A stretch of 64,000 nucleotides of DNA from Actinoplanes regularis. Its GTDB lineage: Bacteria > Actinomycetota > Actinomycetes > Mycobacteriales > Micromonosporaceae. Position numbers and translations under genes: made by a program. The stretch spans positions 62,001 through 126,000 of the forward strand of contig NZ_FZNR01000011.1 of assembly GCF_900188005.1 (NCBI RefSeq), given 5' to 3'. Positions 9,178 to 17,079 of this stretch are shown here, one piece after another (positions within the stretch are counted from its first letter, which is position 1; the number at the start of each line of letters is the position of its first letter). Under the pieces are notes generated by a model that saw nothing but the letters and a program-made list of their open reading frames with translations, made no database searches and was not told where the DNA came from.

Positions 9178-9992
9178 GCTCCGAGCCGGCTCAGGGTCCC
9201 GGAGCCACCCCGGCCCGGGCCGGCGTGGCTGTCGCGGTGGCCGATCTGACGGTACGACTCGATGGCGCCCTGATCGTCGACAGCGTCGACCTCGACGTGG
9301 CCGAGGGCGAATGGGTCACCGTGATCGGCCCGAACGGCGCCGGCAAGTCCACCGCCCTGCGCGCCGTGGCCGGCCTGCTCCCCTTCCAAGGCTCGGTCCA
9401 CCTGCACGGCCACCCGCTCGACAGGCTGCACCGCCGGGAACGAGCCAAAGCGATCGCCGTGGTCGTGCAGAACCCGGTCGTACCCGTCGGGATGACCGTT
9501 TTTGACTACATCCTTCTCGGGCGTACGCCGTACATCCCGCCGCTCGGCCGGGAATCCGCCACCGACCTGGCGGCGGTCGACGAGGAGCTGACCGCCCTCG
9601 ACCTGGTCCCGTTCGCCGGCCGGCGCCTGGACACGCTCTCCGGCGGCGAGCGGCAGCGGGTCTTCCTCGCCCGGGCCCTGGCCCAGGGCGCGCGCATCCT
9701 GCTGCTCGACGAGCCGACCAGCGCCCTGGACATCGGCCACCAGCAGGAGGTCCTCGAACTGGTCGATCACCTGCGCGCCGAGCGCGGCCTCACCGTGCTC
9801 GCCACCATGCACGACCTCTCCACCGCGGGCGAGTACGCGGACCGCATGGTCCTGCTCTCCGGTGGCCGGGTGGTCGCGGCCGGCACCCCCACCGAGGTGC
9901 TCACCGAGGCGAACCTGGCCGAGCACTACCGGGTCAAGGTTCGGGTGATCCCTGGCGGTCACGGCCCTCTGGTCGTCGCGGTCCGCTCCTGA
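9174..9992 (+). CDS. ABC transporter ATP-binding protein (BtuD/FecE-like)
   Basis: ATPase of the importer, 272 residues. Walker A GPNGAGKST, Q-loop VVVQNP, signature LSGGERQRV, Walker B ILLLDEPTSALD and H-loop TMHDL are all intact and in order. The first 22 residues are a short Ala/Pro-rich extension before the nucleotide-binding fold. The start is the ATG at 9174, which overlaps the permease stop (ATGA). A longer open frame extends upstream, but it is only the out-of-phase reading of the permease gene. Confidence 0.93.
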   Translation: MSSEPAQGPGATPARAGVAVAVADLTVRLDGALIVDSVDLDVAEGEWVTVIGPNGAGKSTALRAVAGLLPFQGSVHLHGHPLDRLHRRERAKAIAVVVQNPVVPVGMTVFDYILLGRTPYIPPLGRESATDLAAVDEELTALDLVPFAGRRLDTLSGGERQRVFLARALAQGARILLLDEPTSALDIGHQQEVLELVDHLRAERGLTVLATMHDLSTAGEYADRMVLLSGGRVVAAGTPTEVLTEANLAEHYRVKVRVIPGGHGPLVVAVRS

Positions 9993-10112
9993 TCGAGCGC
10001 CGCGCGGCAGCCGCGGCCGCCATGTGAGGGATCCCGCCGGGTGAACCGAACGGCAACCTGGGTGCGACCGGTCTGCACTCCGTGGCCCCGGGAATCGCCC
10101 GAACTGAGGGGC

Positions 10113-10382
10113 ATGACGGACACGATGGTGGTTGAGCTGGGACTGCAGGCGATGACGATCGCGGCGAAGATGGCCGCGCCGATCCTGCTGACCGCGCTGG
10201 CGATCGGGTTCGCGATCTCGTTGTTCCAGTCGGTGACCCAGATCCAGGAGGCGACGCTCTCGTTCGTGCCGAAGGCGATCGGGATCGGTGTGATGCTGCT
10301 GCTCTGCGGCAACTGGATGCTGCACGAGATGATGACGTTCACCGTGCAGCTCTTCGACCACGTGCCGAAGCTGCTCAGCTGA
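10113..10382 (+). CDS. fliQ: Flagellar export apparatus protein FliQ, orphan copy
   Basis: FliQ is a two-helix inner-membrane subunit of the flagellar type III export gate (FliPQR). The 89-residue product equals the usual FliQ length. It carries the family core: a helix ending in ILLTALAIGFAISLFQSVTQIQ, then EATLSFVPK, then the second helix with GNWML. The ATG at 10113 is chosen because it reproduces the family N-terminus (M-T-x(2), then (E/L)LG). A further open frame upstream adds residues unlike FliQ. No other flagellar gene lies within the window: an importer operon is upstream and a VOC gene downstream, and the gene is closed by its own terminator. Confidence 0.9.
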   Translation: MTDTMVVELGLQAMTIAAKMAAPILLTALAIGFAISLFQSVTQIQEATLSFVPKAIGIGVMLLLCGNWMLHEMMTFTVQLFDHVPKLLS

Positions 10383-10398
10383 CGCCGGACCGCGAAAG

Positions 10399-10420
10399 AG
10401 GCCGCCCCTCCGGGCGGCCT
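10399..10420. terminator. Bidirectional intrinsic terminator between fliQ and the VOC gene
   Basis: A perfect 9-base stem (AGGCCGCCC/GGGCGGCCT) with loop CTCC is followed by TTTC on the plus strand and preceded by AAAG on the other side. It sits 17 bases after the fliQ stop and just past the end of the convergent VOC gene. Confidence 0.92.
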
Positions 10421-10426
10421 TTTCGT

Positions 10427-11188
10427 TTACCGCCGACCGGCCAGGACGGCGAATATCGCGCCCTGCGGGTCGGCCAGCACCGCGTACCGCCCGATCGCGA
10501 TCGTGGTCGGCGGACTCAGGATCCGGCCGCCCAGAGCGAACGTGTGGTCGGCCGCGACATCACAGTCGCCGACCGCGAAATACACCAGCCAGTACGGCGA
10601 GACGTCGTCCGTCCAGCCCGCGCCGATCATCGGCTGCACGCCGGCGACCGGCTGGTACAGGTTGTCGCAGAGCAGGTACGGCAGCCCGCCCACCGCTGTC
10701 TCCCGGAACGTCCAGCCGAAGACCGCTCCGTAGAAGTTCAGCGCCCCGTCCACGTCCCGGGTGTTCAACTCGTTCCAGGTGAGCGCCCCGGGCACGTCGA
10801 ACACCTCGGCGCCGCGCATCATCCCGCCCTCCCAGACGCTGAACGGTGCCCCGGACGGGTCGAGGAACGCCGCCATCCGCCCCTGATCCATCACGTCGAA
10901 CGGCGCCACCAGCACTTTCCCGCCCGTCGCCGCCACCCGCGCGGCGATCAGGTCCGCGTCGTCGGTCGCGATGTACGTGCTCCAGGTGGTCGGCTGCCCC
11001 TCGCCGTACAGCGGCCCGGCTCCGGCCACCGGCAGGCCGTTGAGCAGGAACGTCGTGTAGCCGCCGAAGTCGTCACCGGAAACCTCGGCGGTCCAGCCGA
11101 ACAACTCCGTGTAGAACCGGATCGCACCGCCGAGGTCGGACGTGGCCAGATCCACCCAGTTGGGCACGCCGGGTGTTGGAACGGTCAT
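10427..11188 (-). CDS. Two-domain VOC (glyoxalase-fold) protein, CFP30B-like
   Basis: 253 residues with two vicinal-oxygen-chelate modules. The first begins PNWVDLATSDLGGAIRFYTE and the second TWNELNTRDVDGALNFYGAV. Each ends in a DP(S/Q)GA(P/I)F strand. This is the arrangement of the mycobacterial 27-30 kDa antigen CFP30B/Rv0577 and related actinobacterial proteins, whose chemistry is not firmly established. The start is uncertain: the ATG at 11188 gives the family-like N-terminus MTVPTPGVPNWVDL, while an in-frame start exists 36 bases upstream. No clear ribosome site distinguishes them. It converges on fliQ across the shared terminator. Confidence 0.85.
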   Translation of the reverse strand: MTVPTPGVPNWVDLATSDLGGAIRFYTELFGWTAEVSGDDFGGYTTFLLNGLPVAGAGPLYGEGQPTTWSTYIATDDADLIAARVAATGGKVLVAPFDVMDQGRMAAFLDPSGAPFSVWEGGMMRGAEVFDVPGALTWNELNTRDVDGALNFYGAVFGWTFRETAVGGLPYLLCDNLYQPVAGVQPMIGAGWTDDVSPYWLVYFAVGDCDVAADHTFALGGRILSPPTTIAIGRYAVLADPQGAIFAVLAGRR

Positions 11189-11273
11189 AGCCGCATGGTC
11201 GCATCCGGACATCGGCGCCAGCACGAAACTGTCAGGCTTCTAGCCGAACCGGGCGGAACTTAAGGTATCGGCT

Positions 11274-11699
11274 GTGGAAGATGCGATCTTGCGGGTGGCG
11301 CAACCGTCCGATCTGGCCCATGTCCTGGAGTTCTGGCAGACGGCGGCGGAGAACGACAGCCGCCCGGTGGACACCCCGGCAGCGATCGAGGCGCTGGTCC
11401 GCCGGGACCCGGAGGCGCTGATCCTGGCCGTTGAGGACGGTCGGGTGGTCGGCACGATCATCGCCGGCTGGGACGGCTGGCGCTGTCATCTCTACCGGCT
11501 CGCGGTCGCGCCGGACCGCCGGCGGGCCGGCCTCGGTGGCCGCCTGATCAACGCGGCCGAGCAGCGCCTCCGCAACCTGGGCGGCACGCGGGCGGACGCC
11601 ATGGTGCTGGATGCCAACGAGCGCGCCCACGGCATCTGGGCCGCGCACGGCTACCACCCACAGAACGAATGGTCTCGCTGGGTGAAGCCGCTGACCTGA
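11274..11699 (+). CDS. GNAT-family N-acetyltransferase
   Basis: 141-residue single-domain acetyltransferase of the RimI-like GNAT type, transferring acetyl from acetyl-CoA to an unknown amine. The acetyl-CoA loop is RRAGLGGRLINAAEQRL after the beta-4 strand LYRLAVAPD. The C-terminal strand has the usual N-x-x-A-HGIWAAHGY arrangement. The GTG start at 11274 has AAGG about ten bases upstream. It is divergent from the VOC gene, sharing an 85-base intergenic stretch, and may be functionally unrelated to its neighbours. Confidence 0.88.
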   Translation: MEDAILRVAQPSDLAHVLEFWQTAAENDSRPVDTPAAIEALVRRDPEALILAVEDGRVVGTIIAGWDGWRCHLYRLAVAPDRRRAGLGGRLINAAEQRLRNLGGTRADAMVLDANERAHGIWAAHGYHPQNEWSRWVKPLT

Positions 11700-11798
11700 A
11701 GATTTGCCCGCCTCGTCACGGGCGGCCCACAGAGTGAGATCCAGCCGCAACAGAACAAGACTTCCGGCCGGCCGTTAGAACGGCGAAGATGCTCGATC

Positions 11799-13367
11799 GT
11801 GGATGACCTCCTGGTGGCGCTGGCCGGTAATCCGGCCCTGCCGGCTGCTCTGGTCGACCGCCTGATCGGGCTGGCCGACGAGGACCTCGCGCAAACTCTC
11901 GCCGGCCGATCCGATCTGACCGTCGAGCAGATCCGCAGGCTGGTCGGTCGCTGCAAGGGTGCCGCCGTCATGCTGGCCTACGACGGTCGCCTTTCGGCGG
12001 AGGATCTGGAGGCGGCGTTCGGACTGGGCGAGGAGCCGGACTCGCCCGATTCGACGTACGCCCGATTGGCCCTGCTCGATGAGGGTCGTGGCCGGCCGGA
12101 ATGGGCGAGGCGGCTCGCCGCCGAGCCGGGGTCGGAGATCCGGCAGAAGCTGGCCGCCTGCCCCGGCCTGCCGCTGGACGTGTGCGAGGTGCTCGCCGCC
12201 GACCCGGATCTGGAGGTGGTCGCCGAGCTTGCCGCGCACGTAACCGACCCGGTGCTGCTCGCCCGCCTGGCCGGACACCGGCACGCCGACGTTCGGATCA
12301 TGGTCGCGGCGAACCGGGCCGCGCCACCGGAGCTGCTGGCCGCCCTGATCGCCAACGATCCGCCGCCCGAGGTCTGCCGCGTCTGCGACCAGAGGCCGGT
12401 CCCGTTCGTGCACGGCTCCGACTGTGCCCTGCCGGACTGCGCGCTGTTGCCCGGCGATGCCTGCGACGGCAGCCACGAATCCGCTATCCACAGGCTGCGG
12501 TGCCTGGCTGTGGATAACCCGGCTACCTCGACATCTTCCCTGGCCAAGATCGCCGATCGGCCCGAGAAGGAGCTGCGTTGGGGACTCGCGGAACGACCCG
12601 ATCTGCCGCCCGAGGTGGCTGAGCGGTTGGCCGGCGACTCGACCTCCGGTGTCCGGCACAGCCTGGCCGAGAACCCGGGGCTGCCGGTCGAGCTGATGCG
12701 GCGGCTGGCCGACGATCAGACGCACGAGGTCCGGCGGCGGCTGGCCTACAACCCCGGTCTGCCGCTCGACGTGCTGGACCGACTGGCCGCCACGACCAGG
12801 ATCGGTCCGGCGTTGCTGCCACGGATCGCCGCGGCGACCGCCGAGGAGGTCCGGCGGCTGGCGACGAGCGATATCCCGGAGGTACGGATGTTGCTCGCGA
12901 CCCGCCGTGACCTGCCCGCCGACGTGCGGGACGGGCTGGCCGCCGACCCGGACGCGAAGGTCGTCGCCGCGGTGGCCGGACATCCCGGCCTGAGCGGGTC
13001 GCTGCTGGCCGGGATGGTGGCGGTGCACGGCGTACGCGTGAAAAGCAATGTCGCGGCCAATCCGGAAGCGCCCAGCGACCTGCTCCTCGATCTCGCTCGC
13101 GAGCAACCGCGGGTGCCGAAGGCACTCCGCGAGATCGCCCGGCATCCGAACGCCTGCGCCGAGGCCCTGGAGCACTGCCTCGCGGACGAGACCGGCGAGC
13201 GGGCCAGGCCGATCGCCGCCGCGCATCCGGCGCTGTCGCCGGACCGGGTCGCCGAGCTGCTCGCCGACCCGAATCCACAGGTCGCCGAGTCGGCGGCGGG
13301 CAACCCGTCGCTACCGAGGGCCGAGATGATCCGGTTGATCGAGCAGGTCAGCGCCCGAGGGCGCTGA
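11799..13367 (+). CDS. Leucine-rich variant (LRV) repeat protein with a cysteine cluster
   Basis: 522 residues made almost entirely of 24-residue helical repeats of the form LAxNPGLPxxLxxRLAxDxxxxVR, matching the LRV solenoid (alpha/3-10 superhelix) first described in Azotobacter. Repeats occupy about 1-190 and 240-520. An insert at about 190-240 interrupts them and holds six cysteines (C193, C196, C209, C214, C222, C235), including CRVC, plus His205 and His226. Azotobacter LRV carries an N-terminal 4Fe-4S cluster, so metal or cluster binding is plausible here but unproved, and the position is different. The start is GTG 11799. The 3' end overlaps the convergent LLM gene by 20 bases. Confidence 0.85.
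   Translation: MDDLLVALAGNPALPAALVDRLIGLADEDLAQTLAGRSDLTVEQIRRLVGRCKGAAVMLAYDGRLSAEDLEAAFGLGEEPDSPDSTYARLALLDEGRGRPEWARRLAAEPGSEIRQKLAACPGLPLDVCEVLAADPDLEVVAELAAHVTDPVLLARLAGHRHADVRIMVAANRAAPPELLAALIANDPPPEVCRVCDQRPVPFVHGSDCALPDCALLPGDACDGSHESAIHRLRCLAVDNPATSTSSLAKIADRPEKELRWGLAERPDLPPEVAERLAGDSTSGVRHSLAENPGLPVELMRRLADDQTHEVRRRLAYNPGLPLDVLDRLAATTRIGPALLPRIAAATAEEVRRLATSDIPEVRMLLATRRDLPADVRDGLAADPDAKVVAAVAGHPGLSGSLLAGMVAVHGVRVKSNVAANPEAPSDLLLDLAREQPRVPKALREIARHPNACAEALEHCLADETGERARPIAAAHPALSPDRVAELLADPNPQVAESAAGNPSLPRAEMIRLIEQVSARGR
12484..12517. other. Inverted pair of DnaA-box-like sequences inside the LRV gene
   Basis: CTATCCACA (12484-12492) faces TGTGGATAA (12509-12517, the complement of TTATCCACA, a perfect DnaA box). 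They fall within coding sequence for the cysteine-rich insert. With only two boxes this may be chance or a minor DnaA titration site rather than an origin. Confidence 0.3.
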
Positions 13368-14214
13368 GCGCCGCCTTGACCTGGGGGACCGGGTCGGGGC
13401 CGAGCGGGCGCAGCACGATCGTCCTGGCACCGGCCGCGGTCAGCGCCGCGACCTTGCCGGGCACCTCGGCGACCGGGCCGATCAGCGAGAACACCTCCTC
13501 CGGCGGTACGCCCAACCAGCCCGCCTGGCCCGCGACCGTCGTCCCGGTCACCTCCGCGGCGTTCTTCAGATCGTCGTTGACGTGCAGGAATGTAAAGACG
13601 ATCAGCTCGTGCGCGTCGGTCGCGCCACCCCGGCGGATGTGTGTCAGCGCGTCACCGAGCTGCTCGGGGCCGTTGCCCTCGGCGATTATCGTGCCGTCCG
13701 CGACCCGGCCGGAGAGCTCCAGCGAGCGCGGCCGCACCACGCCGGTGACGATCGGCGGGACGACCGCGGGCGGGTGCACCAGCCGGACGCCGTCGATCCG
13801 CACCTCGCGGCCGTCGAGCGTGACCATCTCGCCCTGGAGCAGCCCCCGCACCGCGAGGATCGTCTCCTCCAGCATCGCCAGCTTCGACTTCGGCTCCACG
13901 CCGACCTGGCGCATCCACTCGGCCACGCCGTGCCCGAGGCCGGCCACCACCCGGCCCGGATGGACCCGGGCGAGCACGGCCAGCTCCATGGCGAGCAGGG
14001 CCGGGCTGCGCAGCGGGGCCGGGGTGATGCCGATGCCGATCCGGATCCTCGAGGTGGCGGCCAGGGCCAGCGCGACCGAGCTGATCGAGCCCGCCCAGCC
14101 CAGGTCCTCGACCACCCAGAGGTCGTCGGCGCCGGCCTCTTCCACGGCGGCGGCGAAGGCCGGCAGGTCTTCGGGGGACAGATCGCGGTCGAACATCACT
14201 CCGATGCGAGACAT
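13348..14214 (-). CDS. LLM-class (luciferase-like) flavin/F420-dependent oxidoreductase
   Basis: 288 residues with the bacterial luciferase TIM-barrel pattern. It starts SRIGVMFDRDLSPEDLPAFA, then ADDLWVVEDLGWAG, SRIRIGIGITPAPLRSPALLAMELAVL and HPGRVVAGLGHG, the motif of actinobacterial F420-dependent members. F420 rather than FMN is inferred from the phylum and overall pattern. The substrate is unknown. The gene begins on the last base of the HelD-like stop (TGATG), so it is translated by coupling to it, and its 3' end overlaps the convergent LRV gene. Confidence 0.88.
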   Translation of the reverse strand: MSRIGVMFDRDLSPEDLPAFAAAVEEAGADDLWVVEDLGWAGSISSVALALAATSRIRIGIGITPAPLRSPALLAMELAVLARVHPGRVVAGLGHGVAEWMRQVGVEPKSKLAMLEETILAVRGLLQGEMVTLDGREVRIDGVRLVHPPAVVPPIVTGVVRPRSLELSGRVADGTIIAEGNGPEQLGDALTHIRRGGATDAHELIVFTFLHVNDDLKNAAEVTGTTVAGQAGWLGVPPEEVFSLIGPVAEVPGKVAALTAAGARTIVLRPLGPDPVPQVKAALSALGR

Positions 14215-16220
14215 CAGTCGATCTTAATCGGTTCAGGAAGCGGCCGGGCGTGCAGCACGGAGAGCCGGGTGACCGCCCGGGTGAGCACCACATAGAGGCG
14301 GTTGAGCCCGCGAAGCTCGGCGGCCACGATGTCGGCGGGCTCGTGGACGATGACGTGGTCGTACTCCAAACCCTTGACGAGCGTGGCCGGCACGACCATG
14401 ACCCGCGCCTCGCTCTCGACGTCGTCGGGCGTCGCGTGCTCGATCCCGGCGGCCGTGAGATGCCCACGCAGCCGGTCCACCGCGGCGTCCGCCGCGATCA
14501 CCGCGACCGAGCCCTCGTGCGCCAGCGCCGCGGTGACCTCGGCGAGGGTGCGGGCGTCCAGGTCGGCGGGCTCGGCGACGGGGATGACGGCGAGGTCGCC
14601 GTCGCGGCGCAGCGACACCGCCTCCGGCACATTGACGCCGAGCGCCGGCAGGAGGCGGTTGGCCAGGGCCACCACCGCTTCCGGTACGCGGAAACCGACG
14701 GTCAGCGGCACCACCGGGGCGTCCGGCTTGCCGAGGTGGCCGAGGATCTCGCGCCAGTCCGTCGCGGCCCAGGGCGCGGTGCCCTGAGCGAGATCGCCGA
14801 GCAGCGTGATCGAGCCGTGCTCGCTGCGCCGGGCGATCGCCCGGGCCTGCATGGGCGACAGGTCCTGGGCCTCATCGACGACCACGTGACCGAAACTGTT
14901 CTCCCGCTCCAGCAGCCCGGCGGCCTCGTCGAGCAGCACCAGGTCGGCCGCCGTCCACTTCGCTGACTTCACCGCCTTGGGCGGCTTGACCCAGCGGATC
15001 GCCTCCTGCTCCTGCTCGGTGAGCAGGTCACCGGCCACCGACGGATCGGTCAGCAGCTCCGCGACCAGGGACTCCGGGGTGACGGCCGGCCAGCAGGCGT
15101 CCAGGAAGCCGGTGACCGGGCCGATCTTGCTCATCTTGCGAAGCCAGGACTCGCTCGGTGAGTTGCCGCTGCGGTACTCCGACTGGCGCTGGAGCAGGCC
15201 GACCACCCGGGCCCGGACACGCTCGCGGCCGACCGAATACGGCAGCCCCTCGCGGCGGGCCTCGTCGACGGTCCGGCGCAGCGGCTCGAGATCGATCCGC
15301 CACCGGTACGAACCGTCCGGCACCATGATCGGCTCGCTGGGTTTGGCCAGGCGGCTCCAGAGCACCTTGCGGAGCACCTCGGCCATCCGCACGTCATGCT
15401 TGACGGCCGCGGCCGGCGGCGGATCGACCGCCTTGACCGGGGCCCGCCCGATCAACTCGTCCAGCGTGGACTGCTGCACCTCGACCTCGCCCAGGGTGGG
15501 CAGGACCGCCGAGATGTACGAGAGGAACGCCGTGTTCGGGCCGACGATCAGCACCCCGGACCGGCGCAGCCGCTCGCGGTGCAGGTAGAGCAGGAACGCC
15601 GCGCGGTGCAGCCCGACCGCGGTCTTTCCGGTGCCGGGCGCGCCCTGCACGCAGATCGAGTCGCTCAGCTCTGCCCGGACCAGCTCGTCCTGTTCCGGCT
15701 GAATGGTCGCGACGATGTCCCGCATCGGTCCGACGCGCGGCCGCTCGATCTCCGCGGTCAGGATCCGGCTGCTGGTGCCGAGCTCCTCGCCGCGATCCAG
15801 GTGCTCGTCCTCGAAGCTGGTCAGCTCCCCTTTGACGAAGCCGAACCGGCGGCGGGTGGAAACGCCCTGTGGATCGCGGACGCTGGCGCGATAGAACGAG
15901 CGGGACAGCGGCGCCCGCCAGTCGAGCACCATCGGCTCGCCGGCGTCGTCGGTGACGTGCCGCCGGCCGACGTGGTAGGCGTTCTCCTCGATGTCGAGGC
16001 GGCCGAAGAAGAGCGGGGTGTCCGGGTCGTCGGCGAGTTCCTTCACCCGGCGGGCCATGTGCCGGCCCAGCTGCTCGGCGGTGTAGGCGTCGCCGGCGAC
16101 CTTGTCACCGGTGGAGAAGAGGGCCTCGGCCCGCCCGCGCATGCGGCGCAGAGCGGCCCGGGACTCGGTGAGGTGGGTTCGTTCGGTGGAGAGTTCGGTG
16201 TCCAGGTCACTGACGGGCAC
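14214..16220 (-). CDS. HelD-like UvrD-family ATPase (RNA polymerase recycling factor)
   Basis: 668-residue superfamily 1 motor. The N-terminal 70 residues are an Arg/Glu-rich helical hairpin, then a domain with FFGRLD, YHVGRRHV, LDWRAP and FYRAS that is diagnostic of HelD, then Walker A GAPGTGKT (193-200) and VVVDEAQDLSP as Walker B. HelD removes stalled RNA polymerase from DNA or clears it of RNA and sigma. In some actinobacteria a paralogue (HelR) displaces rifamycins. The rifamycin-associated promoter element known upstream of helR was looked for in 16221-16408 and not seen, so resistance is not claimed. It is coupled to the downstream LLM gene. Confidence 0.88.
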   Translation of the reverse strand: MPVSDLDTELSTERTHLTESRAALRRMRGRAEALFSTGDKVAGDAYTAEQLGRHMARRVKELADDPDTPLFFGRLDIEENAYHVGRRHVTDDAGEPMVLDWRAPLSRSFYRASVRDPQGVSTRRRFGFVKGELTSFEDEHLDRGEELGTSSRILTAEIERPRVGPMRDIVATIQPEQDELVRAELSDSICVQGAPGTGKTAVGLHRAAFLLYLHRERLRRSGVLIVGPNTAFLSYISAVLPTLGEVEVQQSTLDELIGRAPVKAVDPPPAAAVKHDVRMAEVLRKVLWSRLAKPSEPIMVPDGSYRWRIDLEPLRRTVDEARREGLPYSVGRERVRARVVGLLQRQSEYRSGNSPSESWLRKMSKIGPVTGFLDACWPAVTPESLVAELLTDPSVAGDLLTEQEQEAIRWVKPPKAVKSAKWTAADLVLLDEAAGLLERENSFGHVVVDEAQDLSPMQARAIARRSEHGSITLLGDLAQGTAPWAATDWREILGHLGKPDAPVVPLTVGFRVPEAVVALANRLLPALGVNVPEAVSLRRDGDLAVIPVAEPADLDARTLAEVTAALAHEGSVAVIAADAAVDRLRGHLTAAGIEHATPDDVESEARVMVVPATLVKGLEYDHVIVHEPADIVAAELRGLNRLYVVLTRAVTRLSVLHARPLPEPIKID

Positions 16221-16408
16221 GGCTCATCCTCGGCAGGCTGCTCAGGGCTGCGCTCGCGTATCCGGAAGGCGGGTCGGCCGCCGCCGGCGCGGGGACGTCC
16301 GCTGCGGTGCTTGTTCACCACGGCCGTCGAGCGGCCCTCCACGTTACGCCCCCTCCGGCCGGTGTCCACCGATTTTCTGGCGGCTTTCGTGGTGGTGAGA
16401 ATGGAGCC

Positions 16409-16990
16409 ATGGCTGAGCAAGAACCGGAGCGGACGAACGTGCGGGTGACGGATGCGCGCGCGTTGCGGGCGCTGGCCCATCCGGCTCGGATCGAGATCGT
16501 GGAGCAGCTCAACGTCAACGGGGCGAGCGTGACCGCGACCGAGATGGCCGGGTCGGTCGGGCTCTCGCCCAGTGCGACCAGCTATCACCTGCGGGAGTTG
16601 GCCAAGTACGGCCTGGTGGAGCAGGCGCCGAGCCAGGGGGACGGGCGCGAGCGGCGGTGGCGGAGCACCGGCAGCAGCCTGTGGATCGACAGCGACACCG
16701 ACCAGCCGGAGGCGGTGGCCGCCGAGCGGGCGCTGATCGATCTCTACCTGAACCGGGATCGCGAGCGGGTCTATGAGTGGCTGGATCGGCAGCACGGCGA
16801 GCCGGTGCAGTGGCGGGAGGCCAGCTCCATGATGGGGCAGCATCTGCTGCTCACCGCCGAGGAGCTCGGCGAGGTCAACGAGAAGATCCGGGCGTTGATG
16901 GAGCCGTATCGGGTGCGGGAGCGGCAGGATGATCCGCCGGTCGGGGCCCGGCGGGTGGTCGTTCAGTACCTCGCGTTCCCGGCGGAGTAG
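16409..16990 (+). CDS. Winged-helix (ArsR-like) transcriptional regulator
   Basis: 193 residues. The N-terminal 15-75 region is a winged helix of the ArsR/HTH_20 class: RALRALAHPARIEIVEQL, then GLSPSATSYHLRELAKYGLVEQ as recognition helix and wing. The C-terminal half is acidic and helical, probably for dimerisation or ligand sensing. No metal-binding cysteines are present, so it is not a classical metal sensor. ATG 16409 is the first sensible start, with GGAG just upstream. The MFS exporter gene follows 73 bases later and carries a long palindrome over its start, the likely binding site. Confidence 0.85.
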   Translation: MAEQEPERTNVRVTDARALRALAHPARIEIVEQLNVNGASVTATEMAGSVGLSPSATSYHLRELAKYGLVEQAPSQGDGRERRWRSTGSSLWIDSDTDQPEAVAAERALIDLYLNRDRERVYEWLDRQHGEPVQWREASSMMGQHLLLTAEELGEVNEKIRALMEPYRVRERQDDPPVGARRVVVQYLAFPAE

Positions 16991-17037
16991 CGGCCCACCG
17001 CGTTCCTGACGGTTTGGCGGCGCGGCCTTGCCTTCAG

Positions 17038-17079
17038 CAGATGTGAAGGATTACTTTCGAAGTATGTCTTTCACATCTG
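17038..17079. promoter_or_regulatory. Long imperfect palindrome spanning the MFS gene start
   Basis: CAGATGTGAA at the left is matched by TTCACATCTG at the right (11 bases with TTTCACATCTG, one bulge), and the inner bases continue as ACTT-TCG-AAGT, so almost all 42 bases fold on themselves. The ATG at 17064 lies in the right arm and AAGGA in the left arm. It can act as an operator for the upstream winged-helix regulator or as an mRNA hairpin occluding the start. Confidence 0.7.

Noticed and set aside
16221..16408. Rifamycin-associated element upstream of the HelD-like gene
   Set aside because: No match to the known palindromic element was found.
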